A stretch of 11,132 bases of DNA from an uncultured Fusicatenibacter sp. (GCA_902493585.1 CABUPZ010000078.1:1-11132), one strand, 5' to 3'; shown: positions 1 to 7,338, numbered from the stretch's first letter. Numbers and translations: made by a program. The notes: generated by a model not told the origin, from the letters alone.

Positions 1-68
1 CCCGCCGCAAACAGAAGCAGAAACAATTTCCAGAAAGGAAAAAATTCACGTTTGATAAATTTTCTCAC
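1..68 (-). CDS. N-terminal fragment of an unidentified membrane or secreted protein (runs off the left edge)
   Basis: A GTG codon at 66-68 is preceded by a strong Shine-Dalgarno sequence (AGGGAGG at 73-79, 4 nt away). It opens a frame that stays open to the window edge for 22 codons. The peptide begins with a basic and aromatic stretch (MRKFIKREFFPFWK), followed by a hydrophobic run (LFLLLFAAG). That pattern fits a signal peptide or first membrane segment. An ATG slightly upstream, at 88-90, reaches a stop after eight codons, so GTG is the better start. The gene lies downstream of the rny terminator and would need its own promoter. The family cannot be named from so few residues. Confidence 0.5.
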   Translation of the reverse strand, partial: MRKFIKREFFPFWKLFLLLFAA

Positions 69-119
69 GGAGCCTCCCTTCCCTTTTCCATGTTTCCTTT
101 CAGTATATGAAACAACGGC

Positions 120-169
120 AAAAAAAAGAAGCCGTACACTGCCGACTTTCATCGGCGGCATACAGCTTC
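120..169 (-). terminator. Intrinsic terminator after rny
   Basis: On the minus strand a 19-bp stem (18 of 19 positions paired, counting G-U) closes on a GAAA tetraloop. Eight T residues follow directly (plus-strand A tract at 120-127). It lies about 50 bp past the rny stop and is a textbook Rho-independent terminator. It separates rny from the next gene to the left. Confidence 0.93.
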
Positions 170-218
170 CTCTCATTTCTCTGCATTTTCTGACCGTCCT
201 GTGCGGCTCCGGACAGGA

Positions 219-1784
219 TTATTTCGCGTAATCAGTTACGCGGCTTTCACGAATTACATTTACTTTGATCTGTCCTGGATATTCCAGTTCTGCTTCGATC
301 TGCTTGGAGATATCTCTCGCAATCAGTACCATATCAGCATCTGATACCTGCTCCGGCACTACCATTACGCGGACTTCTCTTCCTGCCTGAATTGCAAAAG
401 ATTTTTCAACTCCTTTGAAGGAGTTTGCGATATCCTCTAACTGTTTTAATCTGTTGGTATATGTTTCCAGTGTCTCTCTTCTCGCGCCCGGACGTGCAGC
501 GGAAATTGCGTCTGCCGCCTGTACCAGACATGCAATCAGAGACTGTGGTTCTACATCGCCATGATGGGCTTCCACTGCATTGATCACCAGAGCGGACTCC
601 TTGTATTTCTTACAGAGAGTTACGCCAATCTGAATGTGGGAACCTTCCACCTCATGGTCGATGGATTTTCCGATATCATGCAGGAGGCCTGCGCGTTTCG
701 CCATACGTACATCGCAGCCCACCTCACCTGCCAGAAGTCCTGACAGCTGTGCCACCTCAATTGAGTGCTTTAATGCATTCTGTCCATAACTGGAACGGAA
801 TTTCATTCTTCCCAAAAGCCGAATCAGCTCCGGATGGAGTCCATGTACTCCAACTTCCAGTGCAGCCGCTTCGCCTTCTTCTCGAATATTCTGCTCAACT
901 TCTTTTTTGGCTTTCTCCACCATTTCCTCAATGCGGGCTGGATGGATACGGCCGTCAACAATTAATTTTTCCAGTGCAATCCTTGCGATCTCGCGTCGAA
1001 TCGGATCGAACGCGGACAGCACGACTGCTTCCGGGGTATCGTCAATAATTAAATCTACACCTGTCAGTGTCTCAAGGGTACGGATATTTCGTCCTTCGCG
1101 TCCGATGATCCTTCCCTTCATCTCATCGCTTGGAAGCTGTACCACAGAAATGGTACTCTCAGCCACATGATCCACAGCACATTTCTGAATCGCTGTCACC
1201 ACATAATCTCTGGCTTTTCGTCCTGCTTCCTCCTTGGCTCTGCCTTCCAGTTCCTTGATCAGCTTCGCCGTGTCGATTTTCACTTCATCTTCCACAGATT
1301 TCAACAGATAATCTTTTGCTTCTTCGGAGGTCAGACCGGAAATTCTTTCCAGTTCCTGTACTCCTTTTGTGTGTAATTCGTCTACTTCCTTTTCTTTCTT
1401 TCTGACATTTGCTTCTTTTGCTGCAAGTTCGTTTTCACGACGCTCTAATACGTCCGCTTTCTTGTCCACGGATTCCTCCTTGGCAAGGACACGCTTCTCG
1501 TATTTCTGCAGTTCTGCCCTGCGCTCGCGGGTCTCTCTTTCCACTTCATTTTTTGTTTTCAGAGATTCCTCTTTCGCTTCCAATAGGGCTTCCCGTTTCT
1601 TAGTTTCCGCTGTTTTTAAGGCTTCATCTATGATGTTTCTTGCCTTTTCCTCTGCTGTGCCCACTTTTTCCGCATCCTGACGGACTTTGTTTTCCACAGC
1701 AATTTTTTTGGTAATCGGAACCGCAATAAGCAACGTGACTACTACAGCAATGACTGCAACAAGAACATACAATATTGCACCCAT
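219..1784 (-). CDS. rny: Ribonuclease Y (membrane-anchored endoribonuclease)
   Basis: RNase Y starts bulk mRNA decay in many Firmicutes by endonucleolytic cleavage at the inner face of the membrane. At 521 residues the protein has the family's usual length. One N-terminal membrane helix (about 3-25) is followed by a long charged coiled coil (about 30-200). A KH RNA-binding domain comes next (about 211-275, with the GREGRNIRTLE loop), then an HD hydrolase domain with the metal-binding HDIGK motif (H369, D370) and a later EAHHGD motif. The start is supported by AAGGAGGTG about 8 nt upstream. Its own promoter lies at 1838-1866 and a strong terminator follows, so it is probably transcribed alone. 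Nothing essential looks missing. Confidence 0.97.
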   Translation of the reverse strand: MGAILYVLVAVIAVVVTLLIAVPITKKIAVENKVRQDAEKVGTAEEKARNIIDEALKTAETKKREALLEAKEESLKTKNEVERETRERRAELQKYEKRVLAKEESVDKKADVLERRENELAAKEANVRKKEKEVDELHTKGVQELERISGLTSEEAKDYLLKSVEDEVKIDTAKLIKELEGRAKEEAGRKARDYVVTAIQKCAVDHVAESTISVVQLPSDEMKGRIIGREGRNIRTLETLTGVDLIIDDTPEAVVLSAFDPIRREIARIALEKLIVDGRIHPARIEEMVEKAKKEVEQNIREEGEAAALEVGVHGLHPELIRLLGRMKFRSSYGQNALKHSIEVAQLSGLLAGEVGCDVRMAKRAGLLHDIGKSIDHEVEGSHIQIGVTLCKKYKESALVINAVEAHHGDVEPQSLIACLVQAADAISAARPGARRETLETYTNRLKQLEDIANSFKGVEKSFAIQAGREVRVMVVPEQVSDADMVLIARDISKQIEAELEYPGQIKVNVIRESRVTDYAK

Positions 1785-1837
1785 TACCGGAGCACCTCCT
1801 TATTTAATTTTCATTGTACAATTTCTACAACACTTCA

Positions 1838-1866
1838 ATTTTATAATGTTTCAACAACTTTGTCAA
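1838..1866 (-). promoter_or_regulatory. Sigma-A promoter of rny
   Basis: On the minus strand a perfect -35 TTGACA (1861-1866) is separated by exactly 17 bp from a -10 TAAAAT (1838-1843). Transcription should start near 1831, giving a leader of about 47 nt before the rny ATG. The open frame of the small plus-strand ORF runs backwards into this promoter. Confidence 0.8.
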
Positions 1867-1882
1867 TCCGATTGTAAAATTT

Positions 1883-2236
1883 TTGCGCATATTTGGTAAG
1901 AGGTGGGGACGAAATCCAGAGGCGCGTCCGGATTTGATTGTAACAGGAACTTCCCTGATTGGAATCGGACTTATTGTATCGGGAGTTTGTGATCTCTTTA
2001 CAAAAAAGTCCAAAGAAATGGAAATCGAAGAAAAAGATGAGAGAAATGTGATGCTGGGTAATGCAGCCATGGCAAGTGGTTTCAAAGCGATGAATGTCGC
2101 CATTGCCGTCCCAATTTGTGGTCTGATTTTTACAGGTTACATGACGGTAGTTCCATGCTTTACCATCATTGGAGCATATACGATCGGTCAGATCGTATTC
2201 ATTGTTCGACTTTGGTATCTACATAAGACAATGTAA
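1883..2236 (+). CDS. Small membrane protein with an EKDERN motif; start uncertain, possibly a 5' truncated remnant
   Basis: This frame codes for about 117 residues with three hydrophobic segments (about 19-39, 69-90, 91-112). A charged loop between the first two contains KKSKEMEIEEKDERN. An acidic 'EKDER' loop followed by a helix pair resembles small uncharacterised membrane proteins (DUF2178-like) common in Clostridia; that link is from memory and tentative. The only start at this position is TTG (1883) without a visible Shine-Dalgarno sequence. An alternative TTG at 1934 has a weak AGAGG upstream. The frame is open back to a TAA at 1844-1846 and has no ATG. It is the only plausible plus-strand gene in the window and faces away from rny. 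It may be a real gene with a weak start or the surviving 3' part of one. No function is assigned. Confidence 0.5.
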   Translation: MRIFGKRWGRNPEARPDLIVTGTSLIGIGLIVSGVCDLFTKKSKEMEIEEKDERNVMLGNAAMASGFKAMNVAIAVPICGLIFTGYMTVVPCFTIIGAYTIGQIVFIVRLWYLHKTM

Positions 2237-2260
2237 ACGAAAGGATAAAATAACATCCAG

Positions 2261-2300
2261 AAAAATTATTGAGCAGAAAATCAGAAACGATTTCCTGCTC
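2261..2300 (-). terminator. Probable terminator of the recA-recX-membrane protein unit
   Basis: Arms at 2271-2282 and 2289-2300 pair at 11 of 12 positions around a 6-nt loop. On the minus strand the hairpin is followed by AATAATTTTT, a moderate U tract. On the plus strand it is followed by GC-rich sequence, so it should not serve the plus-strand ORF. It lies between the convergent 3' ends of the two small membrane protein genes. Confidence 0.6.
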
Positions 2301-2347
2301 AGCGGTGCCGCCGATGGGCGGGGGATATTTCGTTGTTTGGTGCAGCT

Positions 2348-2992
2348 TTATCCCCAATAAAACGGAAGAATCATGTTGAGGATCATTGCAGCTATAACAC
2401 CGATTGCTGTTGTGACAATTGTTTCTTTGATTGTGCTGCGCCTTAAAATTATCAATCCGCAGATAAAAACGATCAATTCTAAGATGGAGTAAATATCGAA
2501 ATATATCCAGCCGTATGCAAATGTCATATTGAATAAAACAGCGATGATCAGTGAAGAAATCGCCAGGGAAATTTTGCTTTTTCCTTTTGCATACCAACAG
2601 ACGAAAGCCAACAGGGGAGAAATCGCTGTAAGCCCAAACCAAATCATTGCATAGCTTCTCGGGAAAAATCCGGCAATAAACGTTGAATACAAATAGTAGC
2701 TTGTAACCATCCCTACAAAAAATGCAAATACATTTACGGCTGCTCGGATGGAAGAATTGCTGTAAATGGAAATACAAACAGCAATCAAGATCCAAATGGC
2801 AAAGCGTCCGAGAAAATTTCTAACGTCCAAACGCTCAATGATAAATGGCAATTCGTTTGATGAAGTGGTATCTAAGAACTTGGAAACGACACCTAATACA
2901 ATTCCCAAAAGCAAAACAGCAATGGTATGAAAAATCTTTTTACTCATTGGTATCTGCCTATCTGCACATCTGATACGATTTAAAAGATTCAT
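2348..2992 (-). CDS. Multi-pass membrane protein of unknown function
   Basis: The 214-residue product is mostly hydrophobic. About seven membrane segments can be read (roughly 21-39, 62-79, 84-109, 116-134, 141-160, 164-182, 187-211). Charged residues cluster in short loops such as AKGKSK and RRSTIKE. I see no catalytic motif. It resembles uncharacterised integral membrane proteins (DUF6518-like is only a guess). The longest start, used here, overlaps the recX stop as ATGA and suggests translational coupling. Met16 (ATG at 2945-2947, reading MSKKIFHTI) would leave a 41-nt gap, and its N-terminus looks more like a usual membrane protein start. The gene shares the recA-recX strand and has no separate promoter that I can see. 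It may therefore be read with the SOS unit. Confidence 0.75.
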   Translation of the reverse strand: MNLLNRIRCADRQIPMSKKIFHTIAVLLLGIVLGVVSKFLDTTSSNELPFIIERLDVRNFLGRFAIWILIAVCISIYSNSSIRAAVNVFAFFVGMVTSYYLYSTFIAGFFPRSYAMIWFGLTAISPLLAFVCWYAKGKSKISLAISSLIIAVLFNMTFAYGWIYFDIYSILELIVFICGLIILRRSTIKETIVTTAIGVIAAMILNMILPFYWG

Positions 2993-3624
2993 TCGTCATA
3001 CTCCAGAGCGTTTTTCTGGTATTCTTCCAATACGGAGAGGATATCGGAGGAGGTGAATCCGCGGCGTGCCAGATAGCTGTAGATGCGACGGTACTCTTTT
3101 TCATCCAGCCGATGTGCAGGGCCAAGGCGTTTCCAGGCGAGGGTACGGACTTTTTCCCGCTCGTTGTCTTCTTCTGTCTCCGTTTGTTCTTCCATAAGTC
3201 TGTCGATCAGTTCCGGATCGATGCCTTTTCTTGTGAGTTCTATCCGGGCTGCCATGCGGCTTTTTTTCGCTCCCGGTCCGTTCAGGTAGTTCTCCGCATA
3301 CCGGCGGTCGTCGATGTATCCGAAGGATTCTGAATATTCCACTGCCTGTTCCGCGATTTCCATGGGATAGCCGTCTGCCTGCAGTTTCTGCAGCAGCTGG
3401 TTCCTGGTCCGGTCACCTTTCAGAAGCAGGTTCAGAGCGCGTTTTCTGGAGCGTTTGATCAGCAGCTCTCCTGTGATCTCTTCCCATATGGACGGCGGGA
3501 TTTCCTCGCCCTCCCGGATATGATAGCGGGACAGCTCGCCATTGTATAATACAAAAGCAGGCTGTCCCTCCACATAGACCTGGGAGCGTTTTTTTGTCAC
3601 CGGCCGTATTTCTGTCACGATCAT
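2989..3624 (-). CDS. recX: RecX, regulator of RecA filaments
   Basis: RecX binds RecA-DNA filaments and modulates strand exchange and SOS induction. The 211-residue protein shows the family's helical repeats. Around residues 60-115 it has RALNLLLKGDRTRNQLLQKL and then ESFGYIDDRRYAENY; further repeats cover about 118-145 and 165-205. The N-terminal 55 residues form the extra beta-rich part seen in Firmicute RecX. Its ATG (3622-3624) overlaps the recA TGA (3621-3623) as ATGA, so the two are translationally coupled, and it shares the LexA-controlled recA promoter. The Shine-Dalgarno sequence would be the GGAAGAG inside the end of recA. The last codons overlap the next gene in the same way. Confidence 0.93.
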   Translation of the reverse strand: MIVTEIRPVTKKRSQVYVEGQPAFVLYNGELSRYHIREGEEIPPSIWEEITGELLIKRSRKRALNLLLKGDRTRNQLLQKLQADGYPMEIAEQAVEYSESFGYIDDRRYAENYLNGPGAKKSRMAARIELTRKGIDPELIDRLMEEQTETEEDNEREKVRTLAWKRLGPAHRLDEKEYRRIYSYLARRGFTSSDILSVLEEYQKNALEYDE

Positions 3625-4661
3625 TCTTCGGTCTCTTCCGGAATGGTCGGATTTTCGTTCTCTTCTTCCAGTCCGTAGGAAACGCGTACCTGATGTTCGA
3701 TCTCGTCCATAACCTCCGGATGCTCTCTCAGGTACTGTTTTGCATTCTCACGTCCCTGTCCGATCTTATCGTCCCGGTATGCAAACCAGGCGCCGCTCTT
3801 CTGCACGATTCCAAGATTTGCCGCCAGATCCAGAATATCACCTTCGCGGGAAATTCCCTTTCCGAACATAATATCAAACTCTGCCTCACGGAACGGCGGA
3901 GCCACTTTATTTTTTACCACTTTGATCCTTGTGCGGTTTCCGACAATCTCACCGCCCTGTTTCAGCGCTTCGATCCTGCGGACGTCCAGACGGATGGAGG
4001 AATAGAATTTCAATGCGCGTCCACCTGTGGTTGTCTCCGGATTTCCGAACATAACGCCGACTTTTTCACGGAGCTGGTTGATAAAAATGACGATACAGTT
4101 AGACTTGCTGATCGCCGCCGTCAGTTTACGAAGCGCCTGGGACATCAGACGCGCCTGAAGTCCTACGTGACTGTCTCCCATGTCACCGTCGATCTCTGCC
4201 TTCGGAACCAGAGCTGCGACAGAGTCCACAATGATAATATCAACAGCGCCGGAACGTACCATCGTCTCGGTGATTTCCAGAGCCTGCTCGCCGTTGTCCG
4301 GCTGGGAAATATAAAGGTTATCGATATCAACACCGATATTTTTTGCGTAAACGGGGTCCAGCGCATGCTCCGCGTCGATAAATCCAGCGATGCCGCCGCG
4401 TTTCTGTACCTCCGCTACCATATGGAGGGCTACGGTTGTCTTACCGGAAGATTCCGGGCCGTACACCTCGATGATCCTTCCCTTCGGAACACCGCCAAGT
4501 CCCAGGGCGATATCCAGGCTCAGGGAACCGGTGGGCACGGTCTCAACATTCATATTGGTCTGGGAATCTCCCAGTTTCATCACAGAACCTTTTCCATACT
4601 GTTTCTCAATCTGTCCAAGCGCAGCTTCCAGTGCGCGAATCTTTTCTTCATTATTTGCCAT
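3621..4661 (-). CDS. recA: RecA recombinase
   Basis: RecA coats single-stranded DNA, drives homologous pairing and triggers LexA self-cleavage in the SOS response. The 346-residue protein has standard length and all core motifs. These are Walker A GPESSGKT (68-75), catalytic Glu in DAEHA (E98), Walker B IIIVD (142-146), NQLR (195-198) and the DNA-binding L2 loop region GNPETTTGGRALKFYSS (206-222). The acidic C-terminal tail (EEENENP...EETEE) is typical. The start is supported by AAAGGAG about 8 nt upstream. A sigma-A promoter and a LexA box lie directly upstream. recX follows with a 4-nt overlap. Confidence 0.98.
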   Translation of the reverse strand: MANNEEKIRALEAALGQIEKQYGKGSVMKLGDSQTNMNVETVPTGSLSLDIALGLGGVPKGRIIEVYGPESSGKTTVALHMVAEVQKRGGIAGFIDAEHALDPVYAKNIGVDIDNLYISQPDNGEQALEITETMVRSGAVDIIIVDSVAALVPKAEIDGDMGDSHVGLQARLMSQALRKLTAAISKSNCIVIFINQLREKVGVMFGNPETTTGGRALKFYSSIRLDVRRIEALKQGGEIVGNRTRIKVVKNKVAPPFREAEFDIMFGKGISREGDILDLAANLGIVQKSGAWFAYRDDKIGQGRENAKQYLREHPEVMDEIEHQVRVSYGLEEENENPTIPEETEE

Positions 4662-4679
4662 GATCTCTTCTCCTTTATG

Positions 4680-4693
4680 CGAACGAATGTTCG
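4680..4693 (-). promoter_or_regulatory. LexA (SOS) operator of recA
   Basis: The 14-mer CGAACGAATGTTCG is a full match to the Gram-positive LexA consensus CGAACRNRYGTTYG. It lies a few bases past the predicted transcription start (about +4 to +17) and ends 9 bp before the recA Shine-Dalgarno sequence. LexA bound there would block early transcription of recA and the genes behind it. Confidence 0.9.
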
Positions 4694-4703
4694 TTACCTG
4701 TCC

Positions 4704-4732
4704 ATAGTATTACAAATTTTCCAGGTTGTCAA
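4704..4732 (-). promoter_or_regulatory. Sigma-A promoter of recA-recX
   Basis: On the minus strand a perfect -35 TTGACA (4727-4732) is 17 bp from -10 TACTAT (4704-4709). The predicted transcription start is near 4697. The LexA box sits immediately downstream, which supports this as the SOS-controlled promoter. Confidence 0.82.
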
Positions 4733-4812
4733 CTGATTTTCCTTCATTTTCTTCCGTTATTTTTTCAGGGAATGAACCGCGCCGAACGGTGCGGCAGATA
4801 TTGGATATTTTT

Positions 4813-4841
4813 ACTTTACCATACGGGGGAACCTGCGTCAA
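4813..4841 (-). promoter_or_regulatory. Possible second, upstream promoter for recA
   Basis: On the minus strand TTGACG (4836-4841) is followed after 17 bp by TAAAGT (4813-4818). It would add a leader of roughly 145 nt to recA. That leader contains a GC-rich inverted repeat around 4777-4796. The -10 match is only moderate, so this could be chance. The rest of the 4733-4859 stretch shows nothing else I can support. Confidence 0.22.
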
Positions 4842-4859
4842 TTCCTTTTGCATACAAGA

Positions 4860-4910
4860 AAGGAAGTGTCGCAAAATCATCAATAATGGATGATTGAGCG
4901 GCACTCCCTT
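4860..4910 (-). terminator. Long hairpin after glgA, probable terminator
   Basis: Arms AAGGAAGTGTCGC (4860-4872) and GCGGCACTCCCTT (4898-4910) pair at 12 of 13 positions. An inner AATCATC/GATGATT stem extends the structure. It begins 4 bp after the glgA stop. On the minus strand the following bases (TCTTGT) are only mildly U-rich, so termination may be partial. Confidence 0.6.
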
Positions 4911-4914
4911 CTGT

Positions 4915-6357
4915 TTATCCGATCAGCCAGTCATACATCTCCTGGTATTGTTTTGCGGAATTGTTCCACGAATAATCCTGTGCCATTGCGCGGTCTACCA
5001 TCTTGTTCCAGTCTCTCTTGTGGTCATAGTAGATTCTCTCCGCATAGCGCACGGTTCCCAGCATCTCATGGGCATTATAATTTGTAAAGCTGAATCCTGT
5101 TCCGGTTCCTTCGTACTCATTGTACGGCTGTACGGTATCTTTCAGACCTCCAGTCTCACGGACGATCGGCAGAGTACCGTAGCGCAGGCTCATCAGCTGG
5201 CTCAGTCCGCACGGCTCAAACAGGGACGGCATCAGGAACGCATCGCAGCCTGCATAAATCTTATGGGACAGCGGCTCGGAATAATAGATGTTCGCCGATA
5301 CTTTCTTGTCATACTTCCATGCGAAATGGCGGAACATGTTCTCATACTGAGCCTCACCGGTTCCCAGAACAACAAACTGTACCGCATCCTGGCACATTTC
5401 TTCCATCATATAGGCAATCAGGTCGAAGCCTTTCTGATCCGTCAAACGGGAGACGATTCCGATCATCATGGTCTTCGGATTTACTTCCAGACCAAGCTCC
5501 TGCTGAAGCCCTGTCTTGTTTTTCACTTTCTCTTTTCTGAAATTCTTTGCATTAAACGTTTTATAAATATGTGGATCCGTTTCCGGATTGTAATCGTTGT
5601 AGTCCAGTCCGTTTACGATACCGCGCAGGTCATTGGAGCGCGCCCGGAGAAGACCGTCCAGTCCTTCTCCGTAAAACGGAGTCTTGATTTCCTCTGCGTA
5701 GGTATTGCTTACCGTTGTGATCGCGTCCGCATATACCAGTCCGCCTTTCAGATAGTTTGCGTCTTTCCTGAATTCAAGCTTGTCCGGAGTAAAGAAATAA
5801 TCGGACAGCCCTGTGATATTCTGAACCGTCTTCCGATCCCAGATTCCCTGGAATTTCAGGTTATGTATCGTGAATACCGTCTTGATGCCCCGGTAAAATT
5901 CATTTGCCTGGAAACGTTCCTTCAGGTATACCGGAATCAGACCGGTCTGCCAGTCATGGCAATGGATCAGGTCCGGCCGGAAATCAATGGTGGGAAGGAT
6001 GGACAGCGCCGCCTTTGAGAAAAATGCAAATTTTTCAAGATCCCATGGCATTCCCGCATACGGTGTCGCTCCTCCGAAGTGTTCCTCGTTATCAATCAGA
6101 TAGTATTTTACGCCGTCATATTCGGTCTCAAAAATTCCCACATACTGCTGACGCCAGTTGAGGTCGATGTAGAAATTCGTGATATAACGCATCTGATTTT
6201 TGTATTCTTCCTTGATTGCGGTGTATTTGGGTATCACGACCCTTACATCGTACTCTTCCTTTGGAAAATACTTTGGCAGAGACCCCACAACATCTGCCAG
6301 TCCGCCTGTTTTTATAAATGGTACGGCCTCCGAAGAAACGAATAAAATCTTTTTCAT
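4915..6357 (-). CDS. glgA: Glycogen synthase (ADP-glucose starch glucosyltransferase)
   Basis: GlgA moves glucose from ADP-glucose to the non-reducing end of an alpha-1,4-glucan and builds bacterial glycogen (granulose in clostridia). At 480 residues it is the usual GT5 length with a two-domain GT-B fold. The N-terminal KTGGLADV loop (16-23) binds ADP-glucose. The C-terminal half holds RLTDQKG (304-310; the Arg and Lys contact phosphates) and EPCGLSQ (381-387), containing the conserved catalytic-site Glu381. Other conserved blocks are HCHDWQTG (133-140) and TIHNLKFQG (163-171). GGAGGG precedes the ATG. It has its own promoter and a 3' hairpin. The other glycogen genes (glgB, glgC, glgP) are not in the window. 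It sits between spo0A and recA with no functional link to recA. Confidence 0.96.
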   Translation of the reverse strand: MKKILFVSSEAVPFIKTGGLADVVGSLPKYFPKEEYDVRVVIPKYTAIKEEYKNQMRYITNFYIDLNWRQQYVGIFETEYDGVKYYLIDNEEHFGGATPYAGMPWDLEKFAFFSKAALSILPTIDFRPDLIHCHDWQTGLIPVYLKERFQANEFYRGIKTVFTIHNLKFQGIWDRKTVQNITGLSDYFFTPDKLEFRKDANYLKGGLVYADAITTVSNTYAEEIKTPFYGEGLDGLLRARSNDLRGIVNGLDYNDYNPETDPHIYKTFNAKNFRKEKVKNKTGLQQELGLEVNPKTMMIGIVSRLTDQKGFDLIAYMMEEMCQDAVQFVVLGTGEAQYENMFRHFAWKYDKKVSANIYYSEPLSHKIYAGCDAFLMPSLFEPCGLSQLMSLRYGTLPIVRETGGLKDTVQPYNEYEGTGTGFSFTNYNAHEMLGTVRYAERIYYDHKRDWNKMVDRAMAQDYSWNNSAKQYQEMYDWLIG

Positions 6358-6390
6358 CTGTATAACCCTCCAAAATCATTTATTAGAATA

Positions 6391-6419
6391 ATTATAGCCC
6401 ATTTTCCAAAGAATGAAAA
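6391..6419 (-). promoter_or_regulatory. Sigma-A promoter of glgA
   Basis: On the minus strand a perfect -10 TATAAT (6391-6396) has a 4 of 6 match to the -35 (TTTTCA, 6414-6419) at 17-bp spacing. The leader to the glgA ATG would be about 27 nt. The spo0A stop is only 17 bp before the -35. I see no hairpin terminator between them, so some readthrough from spo0A is possible. Confidence 0.65.
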
Positions 6420-6435
6420 GTACTATCTTCTGAAA

Positions 6436-7233
6436 CTAAAGTGTTTTTTTGTATTCTAAACGGATTTTATCAGCAATTAATGCAATAAATTCCGAATTTG
6501 TCGGTTTTCCTTTCCCATTGCTTACCGTATATCCGAACAGTTCATCAATAGTATCCATCTTTCCCCTGCTCCACGCGACCTCGATCGCATGGCGGATCGC
6601 CCGTTCCACACGGCTTGGCGTGGTCTGATGTTTTTTCGCAATGGTTGGATATAAGATTTTCGTAATGGAATTCAGCATTTCCACATCATCTACGGACAGA
6701 ATGATCGCATCCCGCAGATACTGGTAACCTTTGATGTGTGCCGGAACTCCGATCTCATGTATAATGTTGGTCACATCCATCTCCAGATTTCTCTCCGGTT
6801 TTGGAAGGATGGCCTGTCCCTGTACAGGTCTGTGCAGTGTGCGTTTCCCGCTGGATAAATTGCCGATATCTTTGATTCTGTCAAGTAAAAATTCATTGTC
6901 AAAAGGTTTCAAAATATAGTAATAGGCTCCCAGGTTGAACGCATCTTCCGTGATCCTCTCCTGTCCGACTGCGGACACTACGATAAAAGCCGGGCGTTTC
7001 TTCAGTGTTTTGTCTGTATTTACCTTTTCCATCACAGTCAGTCCATCCATCTTCGGCATGAAAATATCGAGAAGGACGACATCGGGCTCCTTGTTCCTGA
7101 TAATTTCATACATATCCTTGCCATTTTCCGCCTGTCCGACCAGCTCCAGCTCTTTGTCCTGATGAATGATGTTCCCCAGCAGATCAAGCATCCGTTCATT
7201 GTCGTCTGCTATTGCTATATTCAGTTTGCTCAT
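6436..7233 (-). CDS. spo0A: Spo0A, master response regulator of sporulation
   Basis: Spo0A~P activates and represses early sporulation genes by binding 0A boxes. The 265-residue protein (from ATG 7233) has a receiver domain (about 4-122) with the acidic pocket D10/D11, phosphoacceptor D56 in VVLLDIFMP, and K109 in ILKPF. A linker follows, then the Spo0A-specific DNA-binding domain with the highly conserved recognition helix region SRVERAIRHAIEVAW. An in-frame GTG six codons upstream was not chosen: it overlaps the Shine-Dalgarno sequence GGAGGAGAG (7241-7249), which is correctly spaced for ATG 7233. spoIVB lies directly upstream, as in Bacillus and most Clostridia. A sigma-A promoter with upstream 0A-like boxes points to autoregulation. 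Confidence 0.98.
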   Translation of the reverse strand: MSKLNIAIADDNERMLDLLGNIIHQDKELELVGQAENGKDMYEIIRNKEPDVVLLDIFMPKMDGLTVMEKVNTDKTLKKRPAFIVVSAVGQERITEDAFNLGAYYYILKPFDNEFLLDRIKDIGNLSSGKRTLHRPVQGQAILPKPERNLEMDVTNIIHEIGVPAHIKGYQYLRDAIILSVDDVEMLNSITKILYPTIAKKHQTTPSRVERAIRHAIEVAWSRGKMDTIDELFGYTVSNGKGKPTNSEFIALIADKIRLEYKKTL

Positions 7234-7338
7234 ATTCTTTCTCTCCTCCACTCCAAAATGATCCGCCTGGCGCTTTTTGCATGCTTTTCGGTCGGTCAGC
7301 GCTCAGGCTGAAAGATATCCTGTAAAAGTTACATATTC

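Noticed and set aside
2199..2795. 198-codon minus-strand frame overlapping the membrane protein gene
   Set aside because: Its product is rich in Cys, His and Phe with no clear segments, whereas the overlapping frame gives regular membrane helices and joins recX by ATGA.
3594..4736. 380-codon plus-strand open frame
   Set aside because: It lies antisense over recA, whose frame has every RecA motif. The predicted peptide has no coherent domain and the frame lacks a ribosome site.
4777..4796. GC-rich inverted repeat upstream of recA as a terminator
   Set aside because: The loop is very small and no T run follows closely on either strand.
4894..6018. 374-codon plus-strand open frame
   Set aside because: It is antisense to glgA and reads as the shadow of a conserved gene.
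7234..7251. GTG start six codons upstream in spo0A
   Set aside because: The GTG overlaps the Shine-Dalgarno sequence itself, and the ATG at 7233 gives the standard Spo0A N-terminus with D10, D11 and D56 in place.
7312..7326. ACAGGATAT on the minus strand as a sigma-H -35 for spo0A
   Set aside because: The -35 half fits, but there is no RNNGAATWW element 11-12 bp downstream.
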